From SpSt-28 sp044343155 (GTDB lineage: Archaea > Aenigmatarchaeota > Aenigmatarchaeia > CG10238-14 > SpSt-28): 12,266 nt of DNA. Position 1 is the first letter of the stretch. Each line of letters opens with the position of its first letter. This document shows, in pieces, positions 1 to 6,035 of the stretch. The notes beneath the pieces were generated by a model. The model was given only the letters and a program-made list of their open reading frames with translations. It searched no databases and had not been told where the DNA came from. The stretch lies in the NCBI GenBank assembly GCA_044343155.1, contig JAVZSS010000021.1, forward strand, positions 1-12,266, read 5' to 3'. A program made the translations under genes and the position numbers.

Positions 1-696
1 TATTATGATAAAGATTGGAAAGCTGGAGAAGCTGTTTGTTGGCTATATACGAATGGAGTTTCAATTTCAAAAATTCAACAAGCATTTAGTATTGGTATGG
101 TAGGAATAAAAAGAAAATTAGTTCCTACAAGATGGAGTATAACTGCTGTGGATGATATAATTGGAAAATTTTTCTTGGAAAAAGTTAAGGAATTTGAAGA
201 AATTGATGAGTATAGAGTTTATTATAATGAGTATTTAAACAATAGATGGATAATTTTTATGTTTCCTAGTTATTGGCAATATGAAAGTATAGAAGCTTGG
301 TATCCTGGGACAATAGATAATTATTTAGGCATAGGAGGGGATTATGAAAGTTTTGAATTTAAAAAAGAATATGCTAGTATTGGCGGCTGTTGGTATGCAG
401 CTAGAGCTATGGTTGCTGAACATTTATATAAAGAAAAAAAGCAAGCTGGTGTTCTAATATTGAGAGAAATTCATAGAGGTTATATTCCCACAGGGGTCTG
501 GAATGTTAGAGAAACTGTAAGAAATACTTTAAAAATGCCATTTGAAAAATTTGAGGATCTAAATTCTGCACTCTCATACATTAATTCAAAACTTTCTATT
601 CCCTTAGATATTTGGTTTTTGCATTCCAAAATATTAAAAGATTTAAAAAATCAAACAAAAATAAAAGATTTCTTTAGGAATAATAAAAATTTTTAA
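1..696 (+). CDS. nreA: NreA-type DNA repair protein, C-terminal part (5' truncated by window)
   Basis: The reading frame is open from base 1, so the gene starts outside the window; 231 C-terminal residues are visible of a protein that is usually about 400 aa. The stretch reading VGIKRKLVPTRWSITAVDD, followed by a GCWYAARAMVAEHL-like segment, is characteristic of the archaeal Nre family (formerly DUF650/DUF651). The tail carries QTKIKDFF (bases 652-675), a good match to the PCNA-interacting PIP box QxxhxxFF, a known C-terminal feature of NreA. NreA acts in archaeal DNA-damage tolerance together with PCNA; its biochemical activity is poorly defined. The N-terminal zinc-binding region cannot be seen. 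It lies 65 bases upstream of the ribosomal operon on the same strand and could be partly cotranscribed with it. The family call is firm. Confidence 0.88.
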   Translation, partial: YYDKDWKAGEAVCWLYTNGVSISKIQQAFSIGMVGIKRKLVPTRWSITAVDDIIGKFFLEKVKEFEEIDEYRVYYNEYLNNRWIIFMFPSYWQYESIEAWYPGTIDNYLGIGGDYESFEFKKEYASIGGCWYAARAMVAEHLYKEKKQAGVLILREIHRGYIPTGVWNVRETVRNTLKMPFEKFEDLNSALSYINSKLSIPLDIWFLHSKILKDLKNQTKIKDFFRNNKNF

Positions 697-700
697 ACTT
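688..700 (+). promoter_or_regulatory. Possible TATA box or U-rich terminator between nreA and rpl22
   Basis: The end of nreA runs into aaattttt followed by aaacttaaaaagg. The T5 run at 690-694 could end the nreA transcript. The segment TTTTTAAACTT could also act as a TATA box, with a start near 715-722 and a leader of about 40 bases before uL22. The two readings cannot be separated by eye, and in such AT-rich DNA a chance match is possible. Confidence 0.3.
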
Positions 701-761
701 AAAAAGGATTAAAATATGATGCCAAAAAATCTAGAAAAACAGAATAAAAGGGAAGTAAAAT

Positions 762-1118
762 ATGAAGATAGCTAGTGCCAAAACTAGAAATTCAAGAATT
801 TCTTTAAAACATGCAGTAACAATATGTAAATATTTGAGAGGGAAAAAATTGTCTAAAGCAAAAAAGTTTTTAGATAATGTGTTAGCTCAAAAAGAAAGTT
901 ATGACGGCAAATATTATACAAAGGCAACAAAAGAATTTATTTCTTTATTGAAAGCTGTAGAAGCTAATGCTAAGAAAAAAGGGTTGAATGTAGATAAATT
1001 ATTTATTAAAGTTATAAAAGCAGATAAAGGAGAAACTATGTATTTACCAAAAAGGGCAAAATTTTTACCTAGAAGGGCTAAAACAACACATTTAACAGTA
1101 ATAGTAGAGGAGAAATAA
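762..1118 (+). CDS. rpl22: Large ribosomal subunit protein uL22 (compact form)
   Basis: This 118-aa protein matches archaeal uL22. RISLKHAVTICKYLRGKKL near the N-terminus, then KATKEFISLLKAVEANAKKKGLN, and a C-terminal THLTVIVEEK tail are the family's helix and beta-hairpin regions. uL22 binds 23S rRNA and lines the peptide exit tunnel. Archaeal members usually have about 150 residues; here the loop between the LDNVLAQK helix and the KATKEF segment is only a few residues (ESYDGKYYT), so the basic PFRRHNK...GHRRG-like stretch typical of archaea and eukaryotes is missing and the length is bacterial-like. The ATG at 762 has a GGGA at 750-753, eight bases upstream. It is the first gene of a tight operon; uS19, its usual upstream neighbour, is absent. 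Confidence 0.93.
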   Translation: MKIASAKTRNSRISLKHAVTICKYLRGKKLSKAKKFLDNVLAQKESYDGKYYTKATKEFISLLKAVEANAKKKGLNVDKLFIKVIKADKGETMYLPKRAKFLPRRAKTTHLTVIVEEK

Positions 1119-1119
1119 T

Positions 1120-1734
1120 ATGGCAGTTGAAAGAATTTTTGTAAAAGAAGGTATAAAAGAGATGGAATTACAAGAATATTTAAAAAAGAAATTTGAGAGA
1201 GCTGGATATAGTAGGTCAATAATAGAAAGAACTCCAATAGGAACAAGAATAATTATCTATGCCCATAGACCTGGTTTAATTATTGGTAGGTCTGGCAGAA
1301 GAGTTAGTGAATTAGAGCAAGAAATAAGAGAAAAATTCCAACTTGAAAATCCAATGATTGATATTAGGGAAGTTGAAAATCCTTTGTTAGATGCTAATAT
1401 AGTAGCAAAAAGAATTGCTAGAGCGATTGAAAGGGGTATACATTATAAAAAGGTTGCAACTTATTATTTGGAGCAAATTATGAAGGCTGGAGCTATTGGC
1501 TGTTTAATAGTTATTTCTGGAAAAATTATGGGTAAAGAAAGATCTAGAAGAGTTAAGTTTAAAGACGGATTTATTGCTACTAGTGGTGAATACGCAGAAA
1601 GACTTGTTGATAGGGCCCAAGCTCAAGCTTTAATTAAATTTGGTATTGTTGGGGTTGAGGTTAGGATTATGAAAGAAATGCCAAAAGAATTTATTTTTGA
1701 GAAAAAAATAGGTGAGGCTGATGAAAAGAAATGA
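1120..1734 (+). CDS. rps3: Small ribosomal subunit protein uS3
   Basis: A 204-aa uS3 of the archaeal type. The N-terminus (AVERIFVKEGIKEMELQEYL) matches archaeal S3, followed by a KH domain with the RNA-binding loop GRSG at residues 56-59 within PGLIIGRSGRRV. The C-terminal S3 domain contains the YYLEQIMKAGAIGCLIVISGKIMG region and a GVEVRIMKEMP strand. uS3 sits at the mRNA entry of the 30S subunit. The ATG follows the uL22 stop by one base and has a GAGGAG Shine-Dalgarno at 1107-1112, supporting this start. Its 3' end overlaps the start of uL29. Confidence 0.96.
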   Translation: MAVERIFVKEGIKEMELQEYLKKKFERAGYSRSIIERTPIGTRIIIYAHRPGLIIGRSGRRVSELEQEIREKFQLENPMIDIREVENPLLDANIVAKRIARAIERGIHYKKVATYYLEQIMKAGAIGCLIVISGKIMGKERSRRVKFKDGFIATSGEYAERLVDRAQAQALIKFGIVGVEVRIMKEMPKEFIFEKKIGEADEKK

Positions 1735-1927
1735 GTTTTTGAAGAAAATAAGGGAAGAAGATTTGGAACAACTGAAAAAAAGGTTGAATGATTTAAGATT
1801 GGAATTAATGAAAGAAAGAGGATTTGTTGCTAGTGGTAGGCCGGTTAAAAATACTTCTAAAATTAGAAATCTAAGAAAAAATATAGCTAGAATACTAACT
1901 ATAATTGGGGGAAGAGCCAAAAAATGA
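1721..1927 (+). CDS. rpl29: Large ribosomal subunit protein uL29
   Basis: A 68-aa two-helix protein of the uL29 family, located beside the peptide exit tunnel. LRLELMKERGFVASGRPVKN and IRNLRKNIARILTII are the family's conserved middle and C-terminal helix. The ATG at 1721 is chosen over an in-frame GTG at 1712 because GGTGAGG at 1711-1717 is a good Shine-Dalgarno for 1721, and MKRNEFLKKI is a typical L29 N-terminus. The start lies inside the last codons of uS3 in another frame (overlap about 14 bases), so translation is probably coupled. The stop overlaps the next start as ATGA. Confidence 0.93.
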   Translation: MKRNEFLKKIREEDLEQLKKRLNDLRLELMKERGFVASGRPVKNTSKIRNLRKNIARILTIIGGRAKK

Positions 1928-2220
1928 AAATTGATAAATTAACTGGCTTGCCTGAAGAGCTTGGAATTGAAGAAATATTGGAAAAAGAAAAGGCTAGAAT
2001 AAGAGTGTATGTTGAGACTAGAAGGTTTGGAAAACCAACTACTATAGTTGAAGGAGTGACTGGTGATATTAAGCAAATTCTTAAAGAACTAAGAAAAAAG
2101 TTGGCTTGTGGTGGAACATATAAAGAAGGAAAAATTGAGCTTCAAGGAGATCATAGAAAAAGAATTAAAGATATATTGCTATCTTTTGGTTTTAAAGAAG
2201 AACAAATAGAAATAATTTAA
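1924..2220 (+). CDS. sui1: Translation initiation factor aIF1 (SUI1/eIF1 family)
   Basis: A 98-aa protein with the SUI1 fold signature: YVETRRFGKPTTIVEGV, then ILKELRKKLACGGTYKEGKI and LQGDHRKRIKDIL. The CGGT and LQGDHR segments are the best-conserved parts of the family. aIF1 acts on the 30S subunit during start-codon selection. The start overlaps the uL29 stop (ATGA at 1924-1927), indicating coupled translation. The order uL29, SUI1, RNase P Rpp29 is a recurrent arrangement in archaeal ribosomal operons, so both context and sequence agree. Confidence 0.95.
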   Translation: MKIDKLTGLPEELGIEEILEKEKARIRVYVETRRFGKPTTIVEGVTGDIKQILKELRKKLACGGTYKEGKIELQGDHRKRIKDILLSFGFKEEQIEII

Positions 2221-2231
2221 GGTAGTTGAAA

Positions 2232-2513
2232 ATGCCAATAAATGAAAGAAATTTGGTAAGACATGAGCTTATTGGTTTAGAAGTTGAAGTTATTGAAAGT
2301 AAAAATCCTTATCAAATTGGTATTAAAGGTAAGGTTGTTGATGAGACATATAAAACTTTAGTAATAGAAACTCCTAAGGGAGAAAAAAGAGTTGCTAAAA
2401 ATGATTGCGTATTTGTATTCAAAATACCAAATGGAAAAAAGGTTAGAGTAGAAGGTTGGGTTTTAGTTGGAAAGCCAGAAGATAGAATTAAGAAAAAATT
2501 TCAACTATGGTAG
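2232..2513 (+). CDS. rnp1: RNase P protein component 1 (Rpp29/Pop4)
   Basis: A 93-aa protein of the archaeal Rpp29 family, a Sm-like barrel subunit of RNase P, which matures tRNA 5' ends. Recognisable parts are NLVRHELIGLEVEVIESKNP near the N-terminus, GIKGKVVDETYKTLVIE in the barrel, and VEGWVLVGKPEDRIKKK at the C-terminus. The ATG at 2232 is preferred over the in-frame TTG two codons earlier because GGTAG at 2221-2225 lies six bases upstream of it. It is the last gene of the translation operon; uS17, which usually follows, is not here, and a T6 run starts seven bases after the stop. Confidence 0.92.
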   Translation: MPINERNLVRHELIGLEVEVIESKNPYQIGIKGKVVDETYKTLVIETPKGEKRVAKNDCVFVFKIPNGKKVRVEGWVLVGKPEDRIKKKFQLW

Positions 2514-2519
2514 CTCAGA

Positions 2520-2529
2520 TTTTTTAATA
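2520..2529 (+). promoter_or_regulatory. T-run after rnp1: terminator and/or TATA box of the next gene
   Basis: TTTTTTAATA lies just after the Rpp29 stop. A T6 run fits archaeal intrinsic termination of the translation operon. The same bases lie 17-26 upstream of the ATG at 2546, roughly where a TATA box would sit for a leaderless transcript, and that ATG has no Shine-Dalgarno. A second AT-rich candidate, TTTAAATA at 2538-2545, abuts the start codon and is too close to direct transcription of it. Confidence 0.35.
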
Positions 2530-2545
2530 AAAAACAATTTAAATA

Positions 2546-2836
2546 ATGTTTCCTGAAGAAGTTTTAACAAAAACAAAAAAAGGAAAAATTGAAGTTAGAA
2601 ACTTAATAGCTAGAGGAAAGTTTGTCTGGTATGATTATAGAAATCCAGAAAGTTATGAAAATGAAGAAAGTGGAAAAAGTAGGCTTTTTTTAAAAGATGA
2701 AGAAGGGAATGTTTATTCTTTTTTTGTTATTCCTTTAAAAGAAAAAGGTAAGTATTTAATGCTTGAAGCAGAAAAGGAAGAAGATAAAAAAATTTGGAAT
2801 AATAAGAAAAGGAAAGTTGAAGATCTATGGTTATAA
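2546..2836 (+). CDS. Hypothetical protein, 96 aa
   Basis: I do not recognise this protein. It is 96 residues, soluble and charged, with no signal peptide or membrane segment. An alternation of short hydrophobic and charged stretches (VRNLIARGKFVWYDY, RLFLKDEEGNVYSFFVIPLK, KYLMLEAEKEE) suggests a small mostly beta protein. The start has no Shine-Dalgarno and looks leaderless. Its last codons overlap the next gene by 10 bases in another frame, so the two are probably translated together. Coding is supported by the overlap and by codon use like the neighbours. Function is unknown. Confidence 0.75.
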   Translation: MFPEEVLTKTKKGKIEVRNLIARGKFVWYDYRNPESYENEESGKSRLFLKDEEGNVYSFFVIPLKEKGKYLMLEAEKEEDKKIWNNKKRKVEDLWL

Positions 2837-3060
2837 AAGAAATATACAAAAAAGCTAAGAGATTAGTAAAAGAAAATAGAGTTAGATTGGATTTTGAAAC
2901 GTCTAAAAGAATTTATTTTACAGTATATAGTAGAGAAGTACATTCTGTTATTTATGAAAAATCAAAGAAAAATTTTATTTGCGATTGTAAATATTTTTCT
3001 GTAAAGCAAAAAGAATGCTCTCATATAATAGCATGTAAAATATATATGGGGTTATTATGA
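2827..3060 (+). CDS. Small SWIM zinc-finger protein
   Basis: A 77-aa protein that ends in a SWIM-type zinc finger: C52-x-C54-x9-C64-x-H66, with a hydrophobic helix start (IIACKIYMGL) after the histidine, as in the CxCxnCxH family. SWIM fingers are found in DNA- or protein-binding contexts, including SWI2/SNF2-like ATPases and archaeal RadA paralogue-associated proteins, but here the domain stands nearly alone behind about 50 residues of basic, beta-like sequence. The gene overlaps the previous one by 10 bases and the next as ATGA, so the three genes are translationally coupled. The partner and role are not known. Confidence 0.82.
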   Translation: MVIKEIYKKAKRLVKENRVRLDFETSKRIYFTVYSREVHSVIYEKSKKNFICDCKYFSVKQKECSHIIACKIYMGLL

Positions 3061-3986
3061 TTGAATGGATATTTATTTTGTTAATATCTTTAATAGGGTT
3101 GTATAAGTTTAGTGATATTTTGGTTGAAGAATTAGAAAGATTTGCAGAATATTCAAATATTAGCAGTTTAGCTGTAGGTTTTATATTTTTAGCAGCTTCT
3201 ACTTCTATACCAGAGCTATCTATTTCTATAACTTCTTCAATTCTAAAAATAGGAAATTTGGGAATAGCAACAAGTATAGGGAATATAATTTATGACTTAC
3301 TTTTAATTTTTGGAATAGTTGCAATATGGTATGGAATAAGAATTGATGAAAAAAGTTATGAAAGAATAAAGAAAATTTCTGTCATTTCATTAATAAGTCT
3401 TTTTCCACTTCTTATCATTAAATACTATAATTACATATATGGCTTAATTTTATCATTGGTTTTTGTAATATTAGGTTGGTATTTGCTTTATGAAGAAAAA
3501 AAAGAAACAAAAAAATATTATTACTATTCAAGAAAAGAAAAAATTAGAAACAAAATAGTTATATCAATTACTTTACTTCTAGCTATTTTCTTTTCTTTTC
3601 TAATTTCAACTTCTTCTAAAATAATAATAGAAAATACTTCAATATCAGCATCTTTTATAGGAGCCTTAATAACATCATTCTTTTCTTCATCTGGAGAACT
3701 TTTTGCTTGTTTAAATGCGGCAAAAAGAAAAAAATATGATTTAATTATTGGTACAATTTTTGGAACTCTAATGATTGATTCTACTTTCGTTCCAGGAATT
3801 GCTATGCTATTTTCCTCTGCTCATATAGAAAAACAATTCTACTTATTATATTTTTTCCTTTTAATTTCTTTGCTATCAATTTTAGCTTTCTTTAAAATGA
3901 AAAAAGAGATTTGGATACAAGAAGGCCTAATACTTTTGTTCCTATTCCTATTCTATGTAATCCTAAATATTTTATTTGTTGGCTAA
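3057..3986 (+). CDS. Ca2+/cation antiporter (CaCA superfamily, NCX-like)
   Basis: A 309-aa polytopic membrane protein with about ten hydrophobic segments in two halves split by a basic cytoplasmic loop (about residues 145-166, KKETKKYYYYSRKEKIR). Both alpha-repeats of the CaCA family are visible. Alpha-1 has STSIPEL (E53) and GNIIYD (D80); alpha-2 has SSSGEL (E214) and FGTLMID (D241). These positions fall one residue from E54, N81, E213 and D240, the ion-binding residues of the Methanocaldococcus exchanger NCX_Mj. The family exchanges Ca2+ for Na+ (or H+/K+) across the cytoplasmic membrane. Odd points: Asn to Asp at position 80, and loss of the usual Pro before E214. Its start overlaps the SWIM gene stop (ATGA). 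The family call is strong; ion specificity is open. Confidence 0.87.
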   Translation: MIEWIFILLISLIGLYKFSDILVEELERFAEYSNISSLAVGFIFLAASTSIPELSISITSSILKIGNLGIATSIGNIIYDLLLIFGIVAIWYGIRIDEKSYERIKKISVISLISLFPLLIIKYYNYIYGLILSLVFVILGWYLLYEEKKETKKYYYYSRKEKIRNKIVISITLLLAIFFSFLISTSSKIIIENTSISASFIGALITSFFSSSGELFACLNAAKRKKYDLIIGTIFGTLMIDSTFVPGIAMLFSSAHIEKQFYLLYFFLLISLLSILAFFKMKKEIWIQEGLILLFLFLFYVILNILFVG

Positions 3987-3995
3987 AAAAATTCT

Positions 3996-5012
3996 ATGGA
4001 AGAAATTGATGGAAGTATAGGCTATGGTCAAGTTTTAAGAACAGCTCTTGCAATATCTTCAATAACTCTAAAACCAATTAGAATTTTTAACATTAGAAAA
4101 AATAGACCAAAACCTGGATTAATGCCCCAACATTTAACTGGAGTTTTAGAATTAGCTAAAATTACTAAAGCTAAAGTAAAAGGAGCTAAAATAGGATCAA
4201 CAGAAATAGTTTTTATACCTAAGGATTTTGAAATTCCTGAAAAATTTCTTATAGATATAAAAACTGCTGGTAGTATAACTTTATTGTTGCAAACTTTATT
4301 ACCAGTAATAATTTTTTCCGATAAAAAAGTAGAATTAACCATATATGGAGGAACTGATGTTAAAGGATCGCCAACAATATTATATTATCAAAAAGTTTTT
4401 TTGTATTGGTTAAGAAAAATTGGAATAAATATTGAAATAAATGTAGAAAAGCATGGTTTTTATCCTAAGGGTGGAGGAAAGGTTTTTGTTAAAGTTTATC
4501 CATGCAAAGAAATTTCGCCATTAAAAGTTTTGGAAAGGGGAAATTTTGAAATCATAGAATGTTTTAGTATTTCTTCTAAAGATTTAGAAAAAGCTAGAGT
4601 TGCTGAAAGACACATTGTTGGAGTAGAAGAAATAGTTGGAAAAACATTAAGCAGTTTTAAATATGTGGAAAGTTTAAATCCTGGAAGCTCTTTGTTAGGA
4701 TTAGTAAAATATGAAAATTGTATTCTTGGCTATGATAGTTTAGGCGAAAAAGGTAAAAGAGCTGAAGACGTGGGTAGAGAGGTTGGGAATATGATTAAAA
4801 AAGGAATTGAGTCTAATGCATGCTTAGATAAGTTTATGAGTGATCAAATTTTGATTTTTGCATCTTTAGCTAATGGAATTTCAGAATTTATAGTAGAAGA
4901 ATTTACAGATCATGTTGAAACAAATATGCTTGTTTGCGAAAAATTGTTGGGAGTTAAATTTGAAAAAGAGGGTAAAAAAGTAAAAGTTTACGGAATTGGC
5001 TTTAAAAAATAG
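3996..5012 (+). CDS. rtcA: RNA 3'-terminal phosphate cyclase-like protein (RtcA family)
   Basis: A 338-aa protein of usual RtcA length. It shows DGSIGYGQVLRTALA at the N-terminus, NRPKPGLMPQHL, the GSITLLLQTLLPV core, HGFYPKGGGKV in the inserted region, and a C-terminal MSDQILIFASLANG...DHVETNM segment. H306 in DHVETN aligns with the catalytic histidine of E. coli RtcA (His309, adenylylated intermediate). RtcA uses ATP to convert RNA 3'-phosphate ends to 2',3'-cyclic phosphate. Odd: the usual G-E-G-G-G-Q loop is G-Y-G-Q here, two residues shorter and without the metal/ATP-contacting Glu. It starts nine bases after the antiporter stop with no Shine-Dalgarno, and its last 11 bases overlap the convergent operon. 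An RtcA homologue is clear; full activity is less so. Confidence 0.88.
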   Translation: MEEIDGSIGYGQVLRTALAISSITLKPIRIFNIRKNRPKPGLMPQHLTGVLELAKITKAKVKGAKIGSTEIVFIPKDFEIPEKFLIDIKTAGSITLLLQTLLPVIIFSDKKVELTIYGGTDVKGSPTILYYQKVFLYWLRKIGINIEINVEKHGFYPKGGGKVFVKVYPCKEISPLKVLERGNFEIIECFSISSKDLEKARVAERHIVGVEEIVGKTLSSFKYVESLNPGSSLLGLVKYENCILGYDSLGEKGKRAEDVGREVGNMIKKGIESNACLDKFMSDQILIFASLANGISEFIVEEFTDHVETNMLVCEKLLGVKFEKEGKKVKVYGIGFKK

Positions 5013-5691
5013 AATAGTAAGTTTCTCTCGCTTTCTTCAAACTTTCTTCATTTCCTATATCAAACCAAAATCCTTTTAAAGGATAAACATAAAATTTTGT
5101 TTTTCTATTTTGTAAAATTATGGCATCTGTTAAATAATATTCTCCACTTTTTTCATTCGCTTTAACATCTTTAAAAACATCGAAAAAATCTTTTTTGAAT
5201 TTTAATATTCCAGCAAAAATATATCCTTCTCCAACTTCACTCTTTTCTTTTATTTCTTTTAGATAGTTTCCATCTATTTCAACTTTACCAAATTTCGAAA
5301 CATCTTCAACCTTAGTAACCCCTATTGCATAATCTTTATCTATAATTCCTTCTAAACTATCTTCAAAGAAAATATCTCCATAGATAGTCAAAATATTTTC
5401 ATCAACAATATTCTCTATTGAAGATTCTAGAGCAGCTAAAGTTCCTTTTTTCAATTTTTGTTCAACAATTTTTATTCCATTATGAAAATTTTTTAAATAA
5501 CCTGCAATTTCTTCTTTTAGATAAGAAACCACAACAATTATTTCTTCATTTTTTATTCCCAATCTATTTACCTTTTCTATTAAATGACTTATTATTGGTT
5601 TTCCGCCTATTGTAAAAAGTGGTTTTGGAGTTAAATTTGTGTATGGTCTTAATCTAGTACCTTCACCAGCAGCCAAAATTACAACTTGCAT
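5002..5691 (-). CDS. Sugar-1-phosphate nucleotidyltransferase (GlmU N-domain/RmlA-like)
   Basis: A 229-aa protein with a single NTP_transferase domain. VILAAGEGTRLRPYT (residues 4-18) is the nucleotide-binding G-x-G-T-R loop, PKP (22-24) follows, IYGDIFFED near residue 100 holds the metal-binding Asp, and FWFDIGNEESLKKA closes the fold. Such enzymes join a sugar-1-phosphate to UTP, dTTP or GTP. With GlmS and an acetyltransferase upstream, GlcNAc-1-phosphate uridylyltransferase is the likely role. The left-handed beta-helix acetyltransferase domain of bifunctional GlmU is absent. The ATG at 5691 gives the family's usual N-terminus; a GTG at 5700, overlapping the previous stop as GTGA, would add three residues and is equally possible. 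It is the last gene of the operon. Confidence 0.85.
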   Translation of the reverse strand: MQVVILAAGEGTRLRPYTNLTPKPLFTIGGKPIISHLIEKVNRLGIKNEEIIVVVSYLKEEIAGYLKNFHNGIKIVEQKLKKGTLAALESSIENIVDENILTIYGDIFFEDSLEGIIDKDYAIGVTKVEDVSKFGKVEIDGNYLKEIKEKSEVGEGYIFAGILKFKKDFFDVFKDVKANEKSGEYYLTDAIILQNRKTKFYVYPLKGFWFDIGNEESLKKARETYYSIF

Positions 5692-5696
5692 GATAT

Positions 5697-6035
5697 TCAC
5701 TTCAGATCCATTCTAAATTCATAACCAAATCTTTTGAATCCAAGTTTTTCATACCATTTATGTATATATTCTCTTTCAAACCTACTAGTTGCTAAAATTT
5801 TATAACAATTTTTTTCCTTAGCTAACTCTATTGCTCTTTTAACAAGCTCTGTTCCTATTCCTTTTGACCTATATTCTTCTAAAACAAAAACATCTTCTAA
5901 TAAAGCATATGGCTCTTCATGCAAATCATTTTTAATTAAAAATATGAAACATCTTCCAATTTCATTTCCATTCTCATCTTTAGCAACAATTTTATAGAAT
6001 TTACTATCCCCTTCTCTAATTTCTATTTCTTTCAT
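5697..6035 (-). CDS. GNAT N-acetyltransferase, candidate glucosamine-6-phosphate acetyltransferase
   Basis: A 112-aa protein, a single GNAT domain. LEDVFVLEEYRSKGIGTELV (residues 46-65) is the acetyl-CoA motif A with the R56-x-x-G59-x-G61 loop, and NCYKILATS plus WYEKLGFKRFGYEFRM form motif B and the last strand. GNATs transfer acetyl from acetyl-CoA to an amine. The CYKI...YEKLGF arrangement recalls eukaryotic Gna1, which acetylates glucosamine-6-phosphate, and the position between glmS and the nucleotidyltransferase fits that reaction. Similar tails also occur in GNATs of unknown substrate, so the substrate is inference. The start overlaps the glmS stop (ATGA at 6035-6032) and the stop overlaps the GTG of the next gene: full translational coupling. 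Confidence 0.83.
   Translation of the reverse strand: MKEIEIREGDSKFYKIVAKDENGNEIGRCFIFLIKNDLHEEPYALLEDVFVLEEYRSKGIGTELVKRAIELAKEKNCYKILATSRFEREYIHKWYEKLGFKRFGYEFRMDLK

Noticed and set aside
716..775. Possible 19-codon reading frame starting ATGATG before uL22
   Set aside because: It overlaps the uL22 start in another frame, has no recognisable motif and no Shine-Dalgarno; probably chance.
914..1246. Open frame of 110 codons on the minus strand
   Set aside because: It is antisense to uL22 and uS3, which are certain genes; its leucine/phenylalanine-rich product is the usual mirror of lysine/glutamate-rich coding.
2509..2519. GGTAGCTCAG-like string resembling a tRNA D-arm
   Set aside because: It overlaps the Rpp29 stop codon and is followed by a T-run and AT-rich DNA; no acceptor stem, anticodon arm or T-arm can be drawn.
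4028..4342. Open frame of 104 codons antisense to rtcA
   Set aside because: It lies fully inside conserved RtcA coding sequence on the opposite strand, with no promoter or motif.
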